From Strongylocentrotus droebachiensis (Eukaryota; Echinodermata; Echinoidea; Camarodonta; Strongylocentrotidae): a DNA stretch of 64,000 nucleotides. Where the stretch lies: assembly GCA_035222895.1 (NCBI GenBank), contig JAVYIG010006783.1, forward strand, positions 46,001 through 110,000. Reading direction: 5' to 3'. The notes beneath the pieces were generated by a model. The model did not search any database, was not told where the DNA came from, and was given only the letters and a program-made list of their open reading frames with translations. Of this stretch, positions 23,239-34,924 are shown piece by piece; the stretch's first letter is position 1, and every line of letters begins with the position of its first letter. A program made the translations under genes and the position numbers.

Positions 23239-23720
23239 TTGAAGAAATTAGTTAAAAAGATACTGATAAAATTCATTGATGATTTCGATATTCTGAGTAA
23301 CATGCAATACGGCTTTAGAGAAAAACACAATACAACACATGCACTCTTAATACTCATCGAAAAATTAGCTAAAGCATATGATCATAATTCTTACACAATA
23401 TGTTTATTCCTGGACTTCTTCAAGGACTTCGATACAATAGATCACACAATACTTCTACATGAATTATATTATTATGGAATTAGAGGGAAGGCTTTCGAGT
23501 GGTTCAGGAGTTACCTTTTCAACAGAAAATAATTATTAAAATTGATAACCATGAATCTTGTGAAAGAGAAGTCGATTGTTGGGCTCCCCCGGATTCGATC
23601 CTCGGTCCACTACTCTTCATCATATATGGCAATGACTTCTATAGATCATCGCAAACTTTAACTTTTATATTGTTTGCGGACGATTCAAATATAATCTTTT
23701 CTCATCAAGATTCACATTAA
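23239..23720 (+). pseudogene. LINE reverse-transcriptase remnant
   Basis: Two overlapping frames carry RT motifs: MQYGFREKHNTTHA, DFDTIDHTILLHEL, and a further piece with ILGPLLFIIYGNDF and FADD. The conserved 'VPQGSILGP' motif is damaged (PDSILGP). A frameshift lies near 23530. Confidence 0.8.
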
Positions 23721-24437
23721 CTTATATAAATTGTAAATACCGAATTAAGCAATTAAGCTAAATGGATTAGAGCCAATAGACTTTCTTTGAATCTAGACAA
23801 AACCAATGTTATGCTGTTCAGTAAAAGTATTTCCACAATACCAGAAAATATTATTATGAATAATTTGGTCATACAATAAGGTTGAATGAACTGGATTGTT
23901 GGGTGTCATGATCGACGATCAACTGTCATGGAAAGCACAAACACAATACCTTTGCAAAAAAGTATCGAGAAACATTGGTATTATTAATAAACTAATGGAT
24001 GTTTTCCCTTCATACATTGTACTGCACTCCGCGTTTATCTATATTGAACTATGATATTCTTGCCTGGGGTAACTGCAATAGATCTAACCTAAATAAAACA
24101 CACCTCTTGCGAAAAAGAGCAATGAGAATATTTTTTTCAACAATAGAATATCGTCCTCACACCAACCCGTTATTCCTCCAAAGCAGATCCCTGAATATGA
24201 ATGATTTATACTCGTACAATCTTGGTAATTTTATGTATCAACTTGAGATACATGTGAACGATCTTCCAAAAACGCAAATGTTAGAAAAAAGGAAATTCAT
24301 AGCTACCCAACCAGGCAGTCGAAACATTTTCATCCCCCTCGCAAAAAAGCAGGTACTTTGCAAAATACCTTCATTTATACTGGACCCAATCTTTGGAACT
24401 CACTCAACCCAGCTCTCAAATCGACCCCACACTTAAC

Positions 24438-24605
24438 GGCCCGAATTCACAAAGGAGGTTTGTCGACAAACCTAGGTTTATGTGCGTCATATGACGCGTT
24501 TCGATGCGTTTCAGAACAAGATTCAGACAGACCTCGGTCTGAAACGAGTCATATGACGCACATAAACCTAGGTTTGTCGACAAACCTCCTTTGTGAATTC
24601 GGGCC
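24438..24605. mobile_element. Near-perfect palindromic MITE nested in the LINE 3' end
   Basis: This 168-bp foldback has ~58-bp arms beginning GGCCCGAATTCACAAAGGAG on both strands and a loop of roughly 45 bp. Because the arms are so alike, both strands give the same short ORF (ARIHKGGLSTNLGLCASYD). That ORF is an artefact of the palindrome. Confidence 0.9.
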
Positions 24606-25799
24606 AATACGTTTAAACGTAAACTCAAGCTTTCCCTGTTGAATAGCTATGATAACCATGATACGTAAACACGCCACACCTGAGATCTGTTTTGTTTTTC
24701 TTTTCTCATTACTCACCGCACTCTACTAACGGTTAAAGACGGCTTTATCCCTATATGCTTACCCTTCCCAGATAGCTCAGCCCCTCCCTCTAGCTCTCTC
24801 CCTGTTATTTTCTTTCCCGCTTGTTTACAACGTTCCTACTTTGTCTTTCTAGACCCCTTTTTCGTATTGATATTGCTTTATTTGTGTACTACTTGCGGTT
24901 GTCTTACTTTCCATTCCCGTACCATTTCTCTTTCTTTCAATTGGTTTCCTTGCAATTACTCTTTCTATCATCACAAGTAGTGCTAAAATAGGCACCGATC
25001 AGTCCTTCCATGCATTTAATGTATGTACTCACTTGTAACTCAATTGATCCAGGATTATTCAGTCTTCATACTATTTTTCCTATCCATGGTTTCCTTTGGT
25101 TGGGGTTGTCATCATATTTATCTGGGGCATCTTTCCACAATTTCTCAAGTCCGTTAGGTTATGCTGAGGAAAGCACGACATGTTTCCCTTATTTCATAAT
25201 GTTAACGCTATGTTTAGTAAAAAATCACGTCACTTTAAGATAAACTTCGTTTAATCATATGCTTTTGTAAATACCTTATGTTTATCAAGATATCATAATT
25301 TATATACATTAACTGCATTAATTGGGACCTACATCATACAACCTTTGCTTTTTTGTTTAGATCCCCCACTTTACTTAGCTTTTTCATTGTAATGATTATA
25401 CTAATTATTGTATCTTTTGTTATAACTATAACCATGCACATTATGTTTCGTTATTGTATGATTAGTTATAATTAATATTATGTATATTAAGTTTAATTAT
25501 GTTATAAATTTATTTGGAAATATTATTTGGAAATAAATAAACTTGAAACTTGATTTAATTTTTGGACTTATGAACCTCACAATTCATATACGTTTTACAT
25601 TTAAATTTGGACTTATGAACCCTTTCTCATTTTCGCAATTACGCACCCATTACCATTTTCAGAAACGTTAACCCTTTTCTCACCGCCGGAATCACGATAA
25701 CATATCAATCATGATTTAATTTGTATTCTTTATAAAACTGCAATTTTTAATATATCTTGTTTATAGGTGAAGCGTAAAGTAAAGTAGCTTGTATGTATA

Positions 25800-26680
25800 T
25801 TTTGAAGGTTTTACTAGCGAAAATAAGGATAAAAAGGAATGAAAAGAAAACACGTTTTAAAAGAGACACCAGGAACTGTATCGAGATTACGAAACTTTTT
25901 TTTTTTTTTTTTGAATAAATAATAAAAGTAGGGATAACAAAAAAAAAAAAAATATCATCATGAAATTTTCGTTTTCTAAAGATCGAGCTAACTAGAGCGG
26001 AAAAACGATTAATAAACGAACAAAAGATCTGTTCATGGTAATGTATTTTTTACCTCACCTCGCTGTTGAGTTATGTAAAACTAATACAAAAGGAATTTTG
26101 CTCTAAAAGAAAGATCAGGAAATGTGCCGAGATTAGATGTCCGTGATTTAGCAGAGAATACATTTTTCCCTTGCCAAGGGGTGTTTTAGTTCATTATACA
26201 AAAATTAAAAATAACCGGAAAATTCTATATCTATTTTAAAAAGTGGAATGAAAATTATTAAAGCTTTCGAAAGAAAGACGAGGAACTGTGTCGATATTAA
26301 GAAACAGGCATTTTTTTAAAGGAAGGAATAAAAGTAGTGGATAAGGAAAAAAAATCGTTATGAAATTTTCGTTTACTAAAGATCGAGCTAACTAGAGCGG
26401 AAAAACGATAAATTATTGAACAAAAGATCTGTTCATAAAGATTTGTTTATCATTCACCTCACCACGCCGTTGAGTTCTGTTGAGCTCTAAACGAAAGATC
26501 AGGCAATGTGGCATTTTATCATGCGCCTAATTTAGCAGAGAGAGAATAAAAAGGGACAACAGCAACATTATTATGACATGTTTTGTTAAAGATCGAGTTA
26601 ACTAGGGCGGAGAAAAGTTAATGATGATGAGGTAGAGACACAAAAGAAACTTCACGTTTAAAACAGGAACCTTGTCGACC
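25800..26680 (+). repeat. Three diverged ~430-bp tandem units
   Basis: Each unit contains caggaactgt(a/g)tcgatattac-like text, a poly-A/T patch, tgaaattttcgtttactaaa and gatcgagctaactagagcgg. Units start near 25850, 26270 and 26500, the last being partial. Non-coding. Confidence 0.65.
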
Positions 26681-27710
26681 GCAAAGAAGGACTTGTAGAA
26701 TTAGTAGAAATATGACTGTGTGGGGGTATTGTGAATGGATATTTGAAAGCGTGTTCACTCGTCACACAACATAACTCTTATTTTTATTTTAGCTACGAGG
26801 AAACAAGGTTGCACTGACAATAAAATACAAGAATAAAAGTATTCCCTTTTCGTTATGTTTATTGGGTACTGATGAGGCTGGTTGTACACTTACTAGAGTA
26901 GCCAAGCACAAGACGAAGATTCAGAATAAAAAATGCATAAATGGTAAATGTGAATATGGCACGGAGATTACATAATGATCAATGATGAGAATGAACATGC
27001 ATAAATGCGATGTACATAATGAATGAATAGAGCTTACGACATATATGAAATGACGTCGAAAGTCCAGTGAAGATGAAGAGAGTTGAGAACGAAGGAAGGG
27101 GCTTATGGGATGAAAGGTGCGGAGGCTTGAAGAGGCGGAGATGTAGCTTCGTTGTCGTGGCTGAAGAGCCGTGAAGAAATCTCGACGCTGACGCTAGTGA
27201 TGAAAATGATGTAGAAGCTCTCAGGCGAGAATAGAAGAGATGTGGCGCTCGACGACGGAACAGTGGGTCGTTCGATGTCGGAGGCGAAGAGTAGAAATGT
27301 TGACATCAAGCCGGTGGTGAATTAAGACGGAGCAGTGAGTCGCTCGATGAATGATCCGGACTTTGATGGAGAAATTCATCAGAGTTACAGTGAGTCGAAC
27401 TCGTTGATGAAATAATAAAGGAACTACGGTGAGTCGAGCTCGTGTAAGAAAAGAGCTACCGGAACGAAAAAACTGGTAGCTCCCAGCGGAGAATCAAGTG
27501 CCATGTCGGGTCCTGATTATAACGTTCCACTGGGAAACTGCCAGCCCGAGGAAGACGGCAGAGATAGAGTAGACGTGTCGTAGAAGAGACGAAAGGCACA
27601 GAAGAATAAAGCCTGAACAAATTTTGTTTGTATATGCGATCAAAGAGCGAATCTTCTGTTTCTCAATAAATTCCATTTTCAAAGCACGGTGCGCATGAAA
27701 GGAAAATATT
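26681..27710. other. Unassigned, less AT-rich sequence
   Basis: On the minus strand two short open stretches (27103-27309 and 27494-27682) contain repeated cgactcac(t/c)g motifs, seen on the plus strand as gtgagtcg at 27337, 27390 and 27429. It might be a leader or LTR-like part of a retroelement, but no paired LTR, primer site or polymerase was seen. Confidence 0.3.
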
Positions 27711-27719
27711 CGATATACT

Positions 27720-27800
27720 GACGATACTGATAATAATGATAATAATAACGATAATACGTATAATAATGATAATATGATTAACGGTAATGGCTATATCAAA
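27720..27800 (+). repeat. (GATAAT)n-like microsatellite
   Basis: Imperfect tandem ataatgat and ataataacg units. Confidence 0.8.
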
Positions 27801-28309
27801 TTACTAAACATGATAATAAATAAATATAAAGAAAATGTTAATAATAGGCCCTGATAATTTACTAATAGCAATAACAAAGCCTAATATCTTATCTCTCTCT
27901 CGTCAAAAGTATGTGTCTTAAGGGCATGGGCGTCGCTAGACCTTTTTCAGTGGGGGATGTCGAGGCCACCGATTGCCGGCAAAACTAGCCACCAATTACC
28001 GACAAATATATTAATGCCAATGTACCAACGTCTACAATTTAACCCTATACACCCGGGGCCCAGGGACGACATTTTAAAACCTAACCTAGCCATCCTAACG
28101 CTGCATATTAATATTTGAATGTATGTATATTTTCATTAGTACGGTGTGGTGGGGATCTAAATTCAATCGGCTAGATTCTGGACTAACCAGTACGTCACAA
28201 TGATTATGGTCGGACAAGGCGTATCATGAATATTGATGACTAGCGCATGACGTATATCTTTCTATTGAGCCAATCAAATGCAGCGGTAGGATGGTTAGGT
28301 TAGGTAAAC

Positions 28310-28520
28310 AAAAAGACGCGGCCGGTGTGACCACGTAGAATGTTACCCGCACCGATCGTCCCCCCATTAGAGATCGATCGAGAGCGGACGATCGGTGCGG
28401 ATTTTATCCGCGCAGAATGTCCGTGTCGGACATTCCGTGCGCGCCTCAAATGTCCGACGGACAATCTCGCACCAATAGTCCGCCTGCCGCACCGAATGTC
28501 CGTACTCTAGTCCACACGTA
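28310..28520. repeat. GC-rich block of inverted motifs
   Basis: The block contains repeated and inverted versions of gcaccgatcgtcc (ggacgatcggtgc) and aatgtccg (cggacatt). It is a foldback unlike its AT-rich surroundings. Probably a GC-rich MITE; ends not resolved. Confidence 0.5.
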
Positions 28521-28589
28521 CTTAATGAATAAAACGACTGGATAACCCATATTCAGGTTTGCCAGCTAGCTTGGGACGACACTACAGAT

Positions 28590-28850
28590 CTTCCCGGCGC
28601 GGATCCGGGGGGGGGGCGAGAGGGTCTTGACCCCAGTGGCGGATCCAGGGGGTAGGGGGGGGGAGTGCCCGGGGGGCCCGGGCCCCCTCCCCCTTGAAAA
28701 AAAATATCATGTAAAAACACGTGATTTTTACCTTTTTGGGGGTTAGCCCCCCCCCCCCCACGGCGCTCAAGGGGGGGGGGGGAGGATGCAAATTTTAAAA
28801 TTTTCGAGGACCCCGCCCCCCCCCCCCCCCCAAAAAAAAAAAAAAAAAAA
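28590..28850. mobile_element. Nested poly-G elements with GGCGGATCCAGGGGG termini
   Basis: Two termini (gcgcggatccggggg and gtggcggatccaggggg) lie 40 bp apart, with facing poly-C and poly-A blocks. They match the terminus style of the 47401-47835 element. Confidence 0.45.
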
Positions 28851-29745
28851 AAATGTGCTCACTAAAGGGAAAAGGGAAAGGGAAAGAAAAAAAAAGGTAC
28901 GGGAGATCAATAAAATTGTGATTTTTCCCACCAACGCGTTTTGGATCGGGGGGGGGGGGCGAAAGGCCTTCGCCTGCCCTCCCCTGGCCCCTCAGCACAC
29001 AACAAGAGAGAGAGTGAGAAGGAAGGAAAATGAGGGAAAGGGAAAAAAGAGAGAAAAGGAAAGGAAGAAGAAAAGAAAAAGGGGAAAAGAAGAAGATCGG
29101 GGGCCAAAAGGGCCTTGCCGCCCATGCTGTTGCCTCCCCCACCCCCCCCCCCCCCCGCAAAACAAGAGAGAAGGAAGGAAAGGGAAAAAAACAAAAGAAG
29201 AAAAGAAAAGAAAGGATATCAGTTGCAATTTTCATGCAAACAAGATGTGGATCGCGGAGAAAGGGCTTTGCCTCTGCCCCCCCCCCTCCCCGACCATCCC
29301 AACCCCCTCCCCACCAAAACAAAAAACAAAAAGAGAAAGAAGGGAAAGGGAAAGTGGAGAACTAAAATGGAACACAAAAGAGGAAGAAGAAAAGAAAAGG
29401 GTAAAAAGAAGCAGAGATCAGTTGCGATTAATCCCATCAACATCATGTGGATCGGGGGGAGGGGGCGAAAGTCCCCTGCCTCCCTCAGCAAACAAAAATG
29501 AGAAAGAGAGAGAGAGAGAGAGAGAAGTAAGGGAAGGGAAAGGGGAAAAAAAGAGGAAGAAGAAAGGTAGGGGAGATCAGTTGCAATTTGTCCCGATTTG
29601 TACCCCTCCCCCCCCCCCTCAGCAAAGAGAGAGAGAGAGAGAGAGAGAGAGGAAGGGAAGAGAAATGGAAAGAGGAGAGAAAGGGACAAAACAAAAAAGA
29701 GGAAGAAAAGAAAAGGAATTAGGGAAGATCAGTTGCGATTTCCAT
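28850..29745 (+). repeat. Purine-rich minisatellite with long chance ORFs
   Basis: Four or five units of variable length (about 150-310 bp) each carry gatcagttgcgattt(tt)c, atgtggatcggggg and cctttgcctccccc, then a long AG-rich block. Because it is nearly all purine on one strand it has few stops. That produces ORFs up to 339 codons (Lys/Arg/Glu-rich or Ser/Leu/Phe-rich), which are not genes. Confidence 0.85.
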
Positions 29746-30390
29746 TGGTTCTTCTATCATCATTGTACAACTATCATTGTACAAATGTATTTATATATTA
29801 ATTAATTTATTCCTGTTTGATAACAGAAATATGAATATAAAAATTAACTCGTAACAGCAACAAAATTAAATGTAGAAGGAAACTATCTTGCTGGGAGCAA
29901 GAAGCGCAAACATGATCTTGCATTTGCATGTACATGTAAGTGTATCATTAATGTCAATCATATTGTTTAATTACATCTTGTGAAATAGTATGCATTCAAG
30001 CTTTTGGGATTTTGTTTGGAGTATTTGTATTAAAGAAAGCGTTTGGAGCTTATAATGCACATGTTGCAATTTCAGGTGCAACTTAGGGTTCAAATATGGG
30101 TTACGCACGGCCAGGCATTAGTGTAGGAAATCTTCAAATGTTAATCAGGTATATGACTAAATTACTTGTCTGTTGCCTTTACGAAAACAATTATATTTAG
30201 TCAGACCTGAATTGAGTCGCAAAACAATCATTGTGTTAAAAGGATAAAAAACATATTTGATGACATTCGAAATTCCTCAATAACCAATACGATTGGAGAG
30301 CGTGTACTCGTTTTGTTTTTCTTCAAAACTTACGCTGGCCCGGATACTTGAGCCTCTCACAAAACGCAAGTATAGACCTGATGTTTCGCC
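29746..30390. other. Intergenic, nothing recognised
   Basis: AT-rich sequence without supported features. Confidence 0.4.
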
Positions 30391-30392
30391 AG

Positions 30393-31194
30393 GGGCGTCG
30401 CTAGACCTTTTTCAGTGGGTGGGGGGGGGGGGGGGTATAGAGGCCAACGATTACCGACAAAACAAGCCACCAATTACCGACAAAATTAAATGTCCCAATA
30501 TCTACAAATATAACCCTATAAACCCGGGGCCAACGGCTAAATTGTTATGCACAAATGGTCATTTTCGTCAACGACATAAATATACAAATTATTTCGTCAA
30601 CTTAGTAAGCATCATAGCTATATATTTTAATGCAGGCGCGTAGCTATGATCTTATTTTAGGAAGGGGCGGTATTGAACAAGCGAATCATTTAAAGAGCGC
30701 GCAAAGCGCTCCCTAGGTGGGGGAAGGGTGGGTGAAAGGCCTCCCGCGCGAAGCGCGGTAGCTTAGAAGTTTCATTAAATTATTATGAAAAGAAGACGAT
30801 TTGTTGTACCGTTCTCGACTCTTAATCCTTGTCTGAATTCAGTTTCCCCATCCCACGCGAAGCGCGGGAGCTTAGACGTTTCATTAAATTATTATAGAAA
30901 GAAGACGAATTGTTGTATACCGTTCTCTATACTCTTAACCCTAATTGTCTGAATTCAGTTTTTCCCCTCTCGCGCGAAGCGCGGGAGCTTCGACTTTTCA
31001 TTAAATTATTAGAAAAAGAAGACGATTCATTGTTCCAACTCTAAATCATTGTCTGAATTTTCAAAAATGTTTCTTTGTCCGATAAAAAGTCACAGTTCGA
31101 AGGGGAAAAATTGCTGGCCGACCGACATAAAAAAATCCCACCAACTTCAACCCCACAACCCACCCCCCCCCCCTTTTTTTTTAGCGACGCCCCT
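30393..31194. mobile_element. DNA element with CAGGGGCGTCGCTA terminal inverted repeats
   Basis: The left end is CAGGGGCGTCGCTAGACC and the right end TTTTAGCGACGCCCCTG. The interior has a poly-G tract, unit fragments of the GCGCGAAGCGCG minisatellite and no transposase. A left-end relic of the same family (gggcgtcgctagacctttttc) sits at 27930. The target duplication is unclear. Confidence 0.75.
30670..31040 (-). repeat. ~112-bp GCGCGAAGCGCG minisatellite, array 2
   Basis: Three units in reverse orientation to the 19.2-kb array (cgcgcgaagcgcgggagctt, ttcattaaattattatgaaa, agaagacgatttgttgtacc). It lies inside the 30393-31194 element, so the element may be what moves the array. Confidence 0.8.
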
Positions 31195-31753
31195 GAATGT
31201 AGAGTGGCCTGAGCGGGTAGGCACAGGGCGTGGTTCTAAACTTACAGAGACACTTCGATGAAGACACCCTTATTTCATGATTGCGTGTGTTGAACTGCCC
31301 TGGGCATTACAACTTTAAACCTCCAGGGTTTATTTTGCATATATAGGTATTTACATGTTCATTTATATAATAAAAGGAAATACCAAATATTCAAATATCA
31401 TAGGTAGCAAATAAAGGGTGACTAACAGAGGAATGAAAACAAACAGATAGGAGAGGATGATCAAGCATAATGATGTGCACCAATCTATAAATGTGAATTA
31501 CTAAGTAGCCTGTTCACACTACAGCTCTACAGTAACAAAGCATTTGTAGCATTAATTTTAAGCAGTTGAAGAAATTAATAAAAGTAGGCCTACTTGAAGA
31601 AATCGTTGAATTTTAAGATATTCAGTTTATTTTTATTAAGTAAGACAAAGTACTAGGTGTTAAAATAACACACATTTTAACACCTTTGGAACAAATAATA
31701 CCCCAGGAACGTGAAAAACAAGTATAGTCAATATAAATGCAGAACCTCTCGTT

Positions 31754-32292
31754 TTAAAGGTACTATGTCCCTTTTGCAGCCAACCTCAAATGCTGTAGAA
31801 CTTTGCAGGAATTATGAATATGTCATGTATGTCCTATCTGTGAAATTTAAACGTTAGCAGTGTCCTCATATTCAAATTATGCAAGGAAACCCGTTTACTT
31901 GCTAGCCTTCACTGTCAGACACTATTGAGTGACTGACTGGCTTTTTTCTTTTTTGGTAATAACATACATGAAAAGAGTTGTAAAGGGTACATGAGCATTT
32001 GTCTACATCAATAACCCACTTCTTGTGATGGCCAAGATTAAACTGATTGAATCTTTGCGCAGCATAAAACGTATGACCATTTGGTACAATTGTCTGAAAT
32101 TCAAGACTATTACTTTCGGGCTCTATAGCCCTAAAGTCGATTTGACAACTAATAGTCGTTATTTTCCCACTTGAAGACATTTTCAAGCCCCAACTTTTTT
32201 AGGGAAGTTCTAAATTAGTATTATCTTTCAAATACAGTTGGAATTTAACTTTTTCATTTTTTTGGCCTGCAAATGGGACATAGTACCTTTAA
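31754..32292. mobile_element. TTAA-flanked MITE, family F
   Basis: The left end is TTAAAGGTACTATGTCCCTT and the right (reverse strand) TTTAAAGGTACTATGTCCCA, giving ~26-bp inverted ends in a 539-bp element. A 94-codon minus-strand ORF inside shows no known domain and probably belongs to the element. Confidence 0.85.
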
Positions 32293-32595
32293 ACAAAGTG
32301 CAATACCATATTTTATTGATCTTCTTAATAATCGCTGATTGTTTTAAGTTTTTCTTTTCAAACCCAACTTTTTTATATTTGTATATGAACAGTTGTCTTT
32401 TTAACCAGACCAGTATTTTATCTGTCATGGTTTCATTGTATGATAATGTAGATATGTTTTGTAAATGGATATTCTTTCGTATTTATATGTATCCTTGATC
32501 ATTGTAAACACATACATTTCAGCTTTTTAGCTGCAGCATGTGCATCATTGTACTTTATGTTTTCCGAAATAAAACTTTGAATTGAATTGAATTGA
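32293..32595 (+). mobile_element. Probable LINE 3' UTR with (TTGAA)n tail
   Basis: T-rich 3'-UTR-like sequence ends gaaataaaactttgaattga followed by TTGAA repeats. That tail is typical of CR1/L2-type LINE ends. No coding part is left. Confidence 0.5.
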
Positions 32596-32744
32596 AAAAC
32601 AAAACTTTTATTGTCACACATGCCTATAATCGGACATATTTAAAAACTGAAATATGGCACCACCCAAACAATATAATTCTGAGATCCTCCTTTGTCTTTA
32701 ATTTGCACCTGGAAATAAATTCATGATAACCGAGCCCGGCCGAA

Positions 32745-32885
32745 ATATATATATATATATATATGGGTATATATATATAAAATAAAATAAAATCAATAAA
32801 TAAATAAATTTAAAAAATAAATAAATCAATCAATCAATCAATAAATAAATAAATAAATTTAAAAAATAAAATAAAATAAAGGAGT
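32745..32885. repeat. (TA)n and (AAAT)n microsatellites
   Basis: TA repeats are followed by ataaataaat and caatcaat runs. Confidence 0.9.
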
Positions 32886-33605
32886 AAACTATCGAGAGAA
32901 AAAATCTCAGATATTTGTTTTGTATGTTCACGTTTTTTTTTATTGAAATTTGTCTAAAAGAAAAATGATTTAAATGAGCCAATCTGTTTGAAGGTGGTAA
33001 CACTACATTTACGCATACACTACATGTAAACAGAACACAAAAAGTAACTATTAACTATCCCCCTAAAGAACTGCTCATAATTTCAAAATCATTAAAATGT
33101 ATCACGATGTCATATTAATACCACAAAATTTGACCGGTACGATAAACGAAAACACAGTAACGATCTGCAGTGTACCGATGAAAATAATACCTCTTATTTC
33201 CACAGAAATAGTATAGAAAGTTTCTCCCGTGGAACCATTTTTGTATACATGCTGAAGGTATCGCTAATTAAATTATCCTCAATTTCAATTTGAAGGACTG
33301 TACAGCGCAAGTACCGATATCCATTGCCATCCTCTTTCATGAACTATTTTGAGTTTTTATACTTCGAAATTTCAAACAACTTATTTTAAAAATCCCAGCA
33401 GAACAATCTGCAGTCATAACGAATGACACGTGGCATTTTTCAGCCGGAGGCGTGCAGCACCCTAATCGTTTTTAGATTTCAATGGATTTCCTTACTAAAA
33501 TTATAATATAGATTACTAGTACTTTTGAAAGTATTAATATTATCATTATAAGCATTATTTTGTATCATGATTACTTTTATCATTATCATTATTATCATTT
33601 CTCAC
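32886..33605. other. AT-rich stretch downstream of the SRCR-like exons
   Basis: On the minus strand this follows the donor of the last recognised exon, so further exons of that gene could lie here or at lower coordinates. I could not identify any. Confidence 0.35.
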
Positions 33606-33775
33606 CAGGGCAACACGCAATGGATATAATTTCACTCTCGTTTATCCGTCCTACTTTAGTCTCACTGTACCAGCAGTAAGTGATGTTTGTGGCGTTTGCA
33701 GGACATATCACTGATTCGGCTTCAGCAGGAGCATCGATGGACGAGGACTCGTACAGTGGACCGCTCAGCGTCGCA
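33606..33775 (-). CDS. EGF/SRCR-like protein, SRCR second half
   Basis: Minus-strand reading gives LSGPLYESSSIDAP, ESVICPANATNITYCWYSE and EIISIACC. This pattern of Cys residues and hydrophobic strands fits the second half of an SRCR domain (…V.C.G.E…L..C…C…I.C). The donor is good (CCCTG|GTGAGA, phase 1). The 5' edge is a problem. The only AG upstream (gactag) gives a 33-bp intron and the wrong frame by one base. Either the acceptor was lost by a small deletion, or a one-base indel sits in the tatttgtattttt run. NATNIT contains two possible N-glycosylation sites, fitting an extracellular domain. Confidence 0.6.
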
Positions 33776-33820
33776 AAAATACAAATACTAGTCGTTAAGA
33801 TGATAATTATAATGTTTTAC

Positions 33821-33979
33821 CTTCAAACCCTAGATACTGACATGCCAGTTGTGATAAGTTCCAGTTCCAATAGTCTTGATGTACCAGCACGTACGTGTTA
33901 GGACTGGAGCTGGACGTTAAAGCAAGTGTTCCTTCATTTATCTTTTCACCAAGTAGCTTTAACGAATGGATGGTTACAT
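33821..33979 (-). CDS. EGF/SRCR-like protein, SRCR first half
   Basis: This 159-bp phase 1-1 exon has acceptor ctgtatag and donor GAAG|GTAAAA. It encodes SLKLLGEKINEGTLALTS (usual 'VRLVGG...GRVEV' position) and WNWNLSQLACQYLGFEG (usual 'W....A.VVCRQLGF.G' position). These are the two landmarks of a scavenger receptor cysteine-rich domain. The early Cys of group A/B SRCR domains (in 'GTVC') is replaced (VLVHQ). In echinoderms SRCR genes form large immune families; the link to that role here is inference. Confidence 0.65.
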
Positions 33980-34464
33980 CTATACAGTTTACAATCAAAA
34001 TAAGACAGATATATTGCGGGGAAAAAGAAAGAAAATTGAACACCTTTAGTGATCGGGTGAAACTGATTTTGAACAAGAGTTTACGGCGATGTAAAGTGTT
34101 TTAAAACTGTAAATTTGTCAGCTCTCCCATCAAATTGGTTTTGCATAGGGCGCTAAAATGACTAACTCATATTCAACTCATAGTCACTATAATTACTCAA
34201 ACCTTAGTCGTTCTAGAACGCGTTTCGATTGTGTTGATGTGAGTTGCAATTAGTGAATAGTTGATGAACGATTTGTGATCTGCCACTCCTATATTTACGG
34301 GGCCATCTGCTAAAAGGATTAGTGTGATGTAAATATGTAATTAAATTGAAACATAAGTTCCCGTTAACAAAGCGCAGGGAAATGTCCATAATCAACGAAA
34401 AAGGTGTTACTATTTCTTTACACTATGGTAACTCATGTTTCGTTGACGATCAGACATAGACGAA

Positions 34465-34915
34465 ATACTTCATGTATGGCTGATTGTCAATGAAACGGAG
34501 TAAAGTCTTTTGTCAATTTTGCTTGTTGCTACGGCAGGCAGCCAGTGAAAAAGAACTTTTAAAATCAAATTATGGAAATGCAAGCAACACTTTAAACAAA
34601 CAGAACTTTGTTATTTCTTGCTCAATATTTTTTCGATATTGAGGTGTCATATGAAAGGGCAGAAACTGAACTTTCTAGCAATGTGAAATTTTCTTCGAAA
34701 TTCAGTTACCGCCTGCTAAATGACTTTTTGGTTTCCTTCCTTCAAATTGCTTTTAAATACTCATGCGTGAAATATGCATCATATGATTTGCATCAAACAA
34801 TGCGGAGGATCTAAGCTTTACAAATATGTGTCATTTATTCATTATAATTGTGATTAAATTATGATAAAACATCGATAATTCTCGGTTTCGTTTTTTCTGG
34901 GTCTCACTGTATATA
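34465..34915. mobile_element. Dispersed ~430-bp element, copy 2
   Basis: It is homologous to 3660-4085, from gtcaatgaaacggagtaaag to cggtttcgttttttctgg. It lies in the intron between EGF exon 7 and the SRCR exons. Confidence 0.65.
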
Positions 34916-34924
34916 TCAAATATT

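Larger units (their letters stand above)
21480..25555 (+). mobile_element. Decayed LINE (non-LTR retrotransposon) with two nested MITEs
   Basis: In order: an APE-type endonuclease start (FNIKILNRNFEKL, VVCLSETWL) at 21543-21720. Then reverse-transcriptase pieces at 23239-23720: QYGFREKHNTTHALL, a degraded first catalytic motif in FLDFFKDFDTIDH, and LFADDSNIIF, where FADD is the catalytic Asp pair. Then a C-terminal LINE tail (ILAWGNCNR, RKRAMRIFF) at 23999-24436. A ~900-bp 3' region ends in aaataaataaacttgaaac. Many frameshifts and stops make it inactive. The domain order APE-RT suggests a CR1, L2 or Jockey-related clade. MITEs at 22251 and 24438 interrupt it. Confidence 0.8.

Noticed and set aside
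24358-24642. ORFs on both strands sharing the same peptide
   Set aside because: The shared peptide comes from the palindromic MITE arms, not from genes.
26681-27710. LTR retrotransposon leader
   Set aside because: No paired LTR, primer-binding site or polymerase could be found, so it is left unassigned.
28786-29805. 339-codon ORF rich in Lys, Arg and Glu
   Set aside because: It lies in a purine-rich minisatellite with few stops on either strand. Several frames are open at once, and there is no domain or splice support.
31902-32186. 94-codon minus-strand ORF that looks protein-like
   Set aside because: It lies wholly within the TIR-bounded 31754-32292 element, has no recognisable domain and no splice partners.
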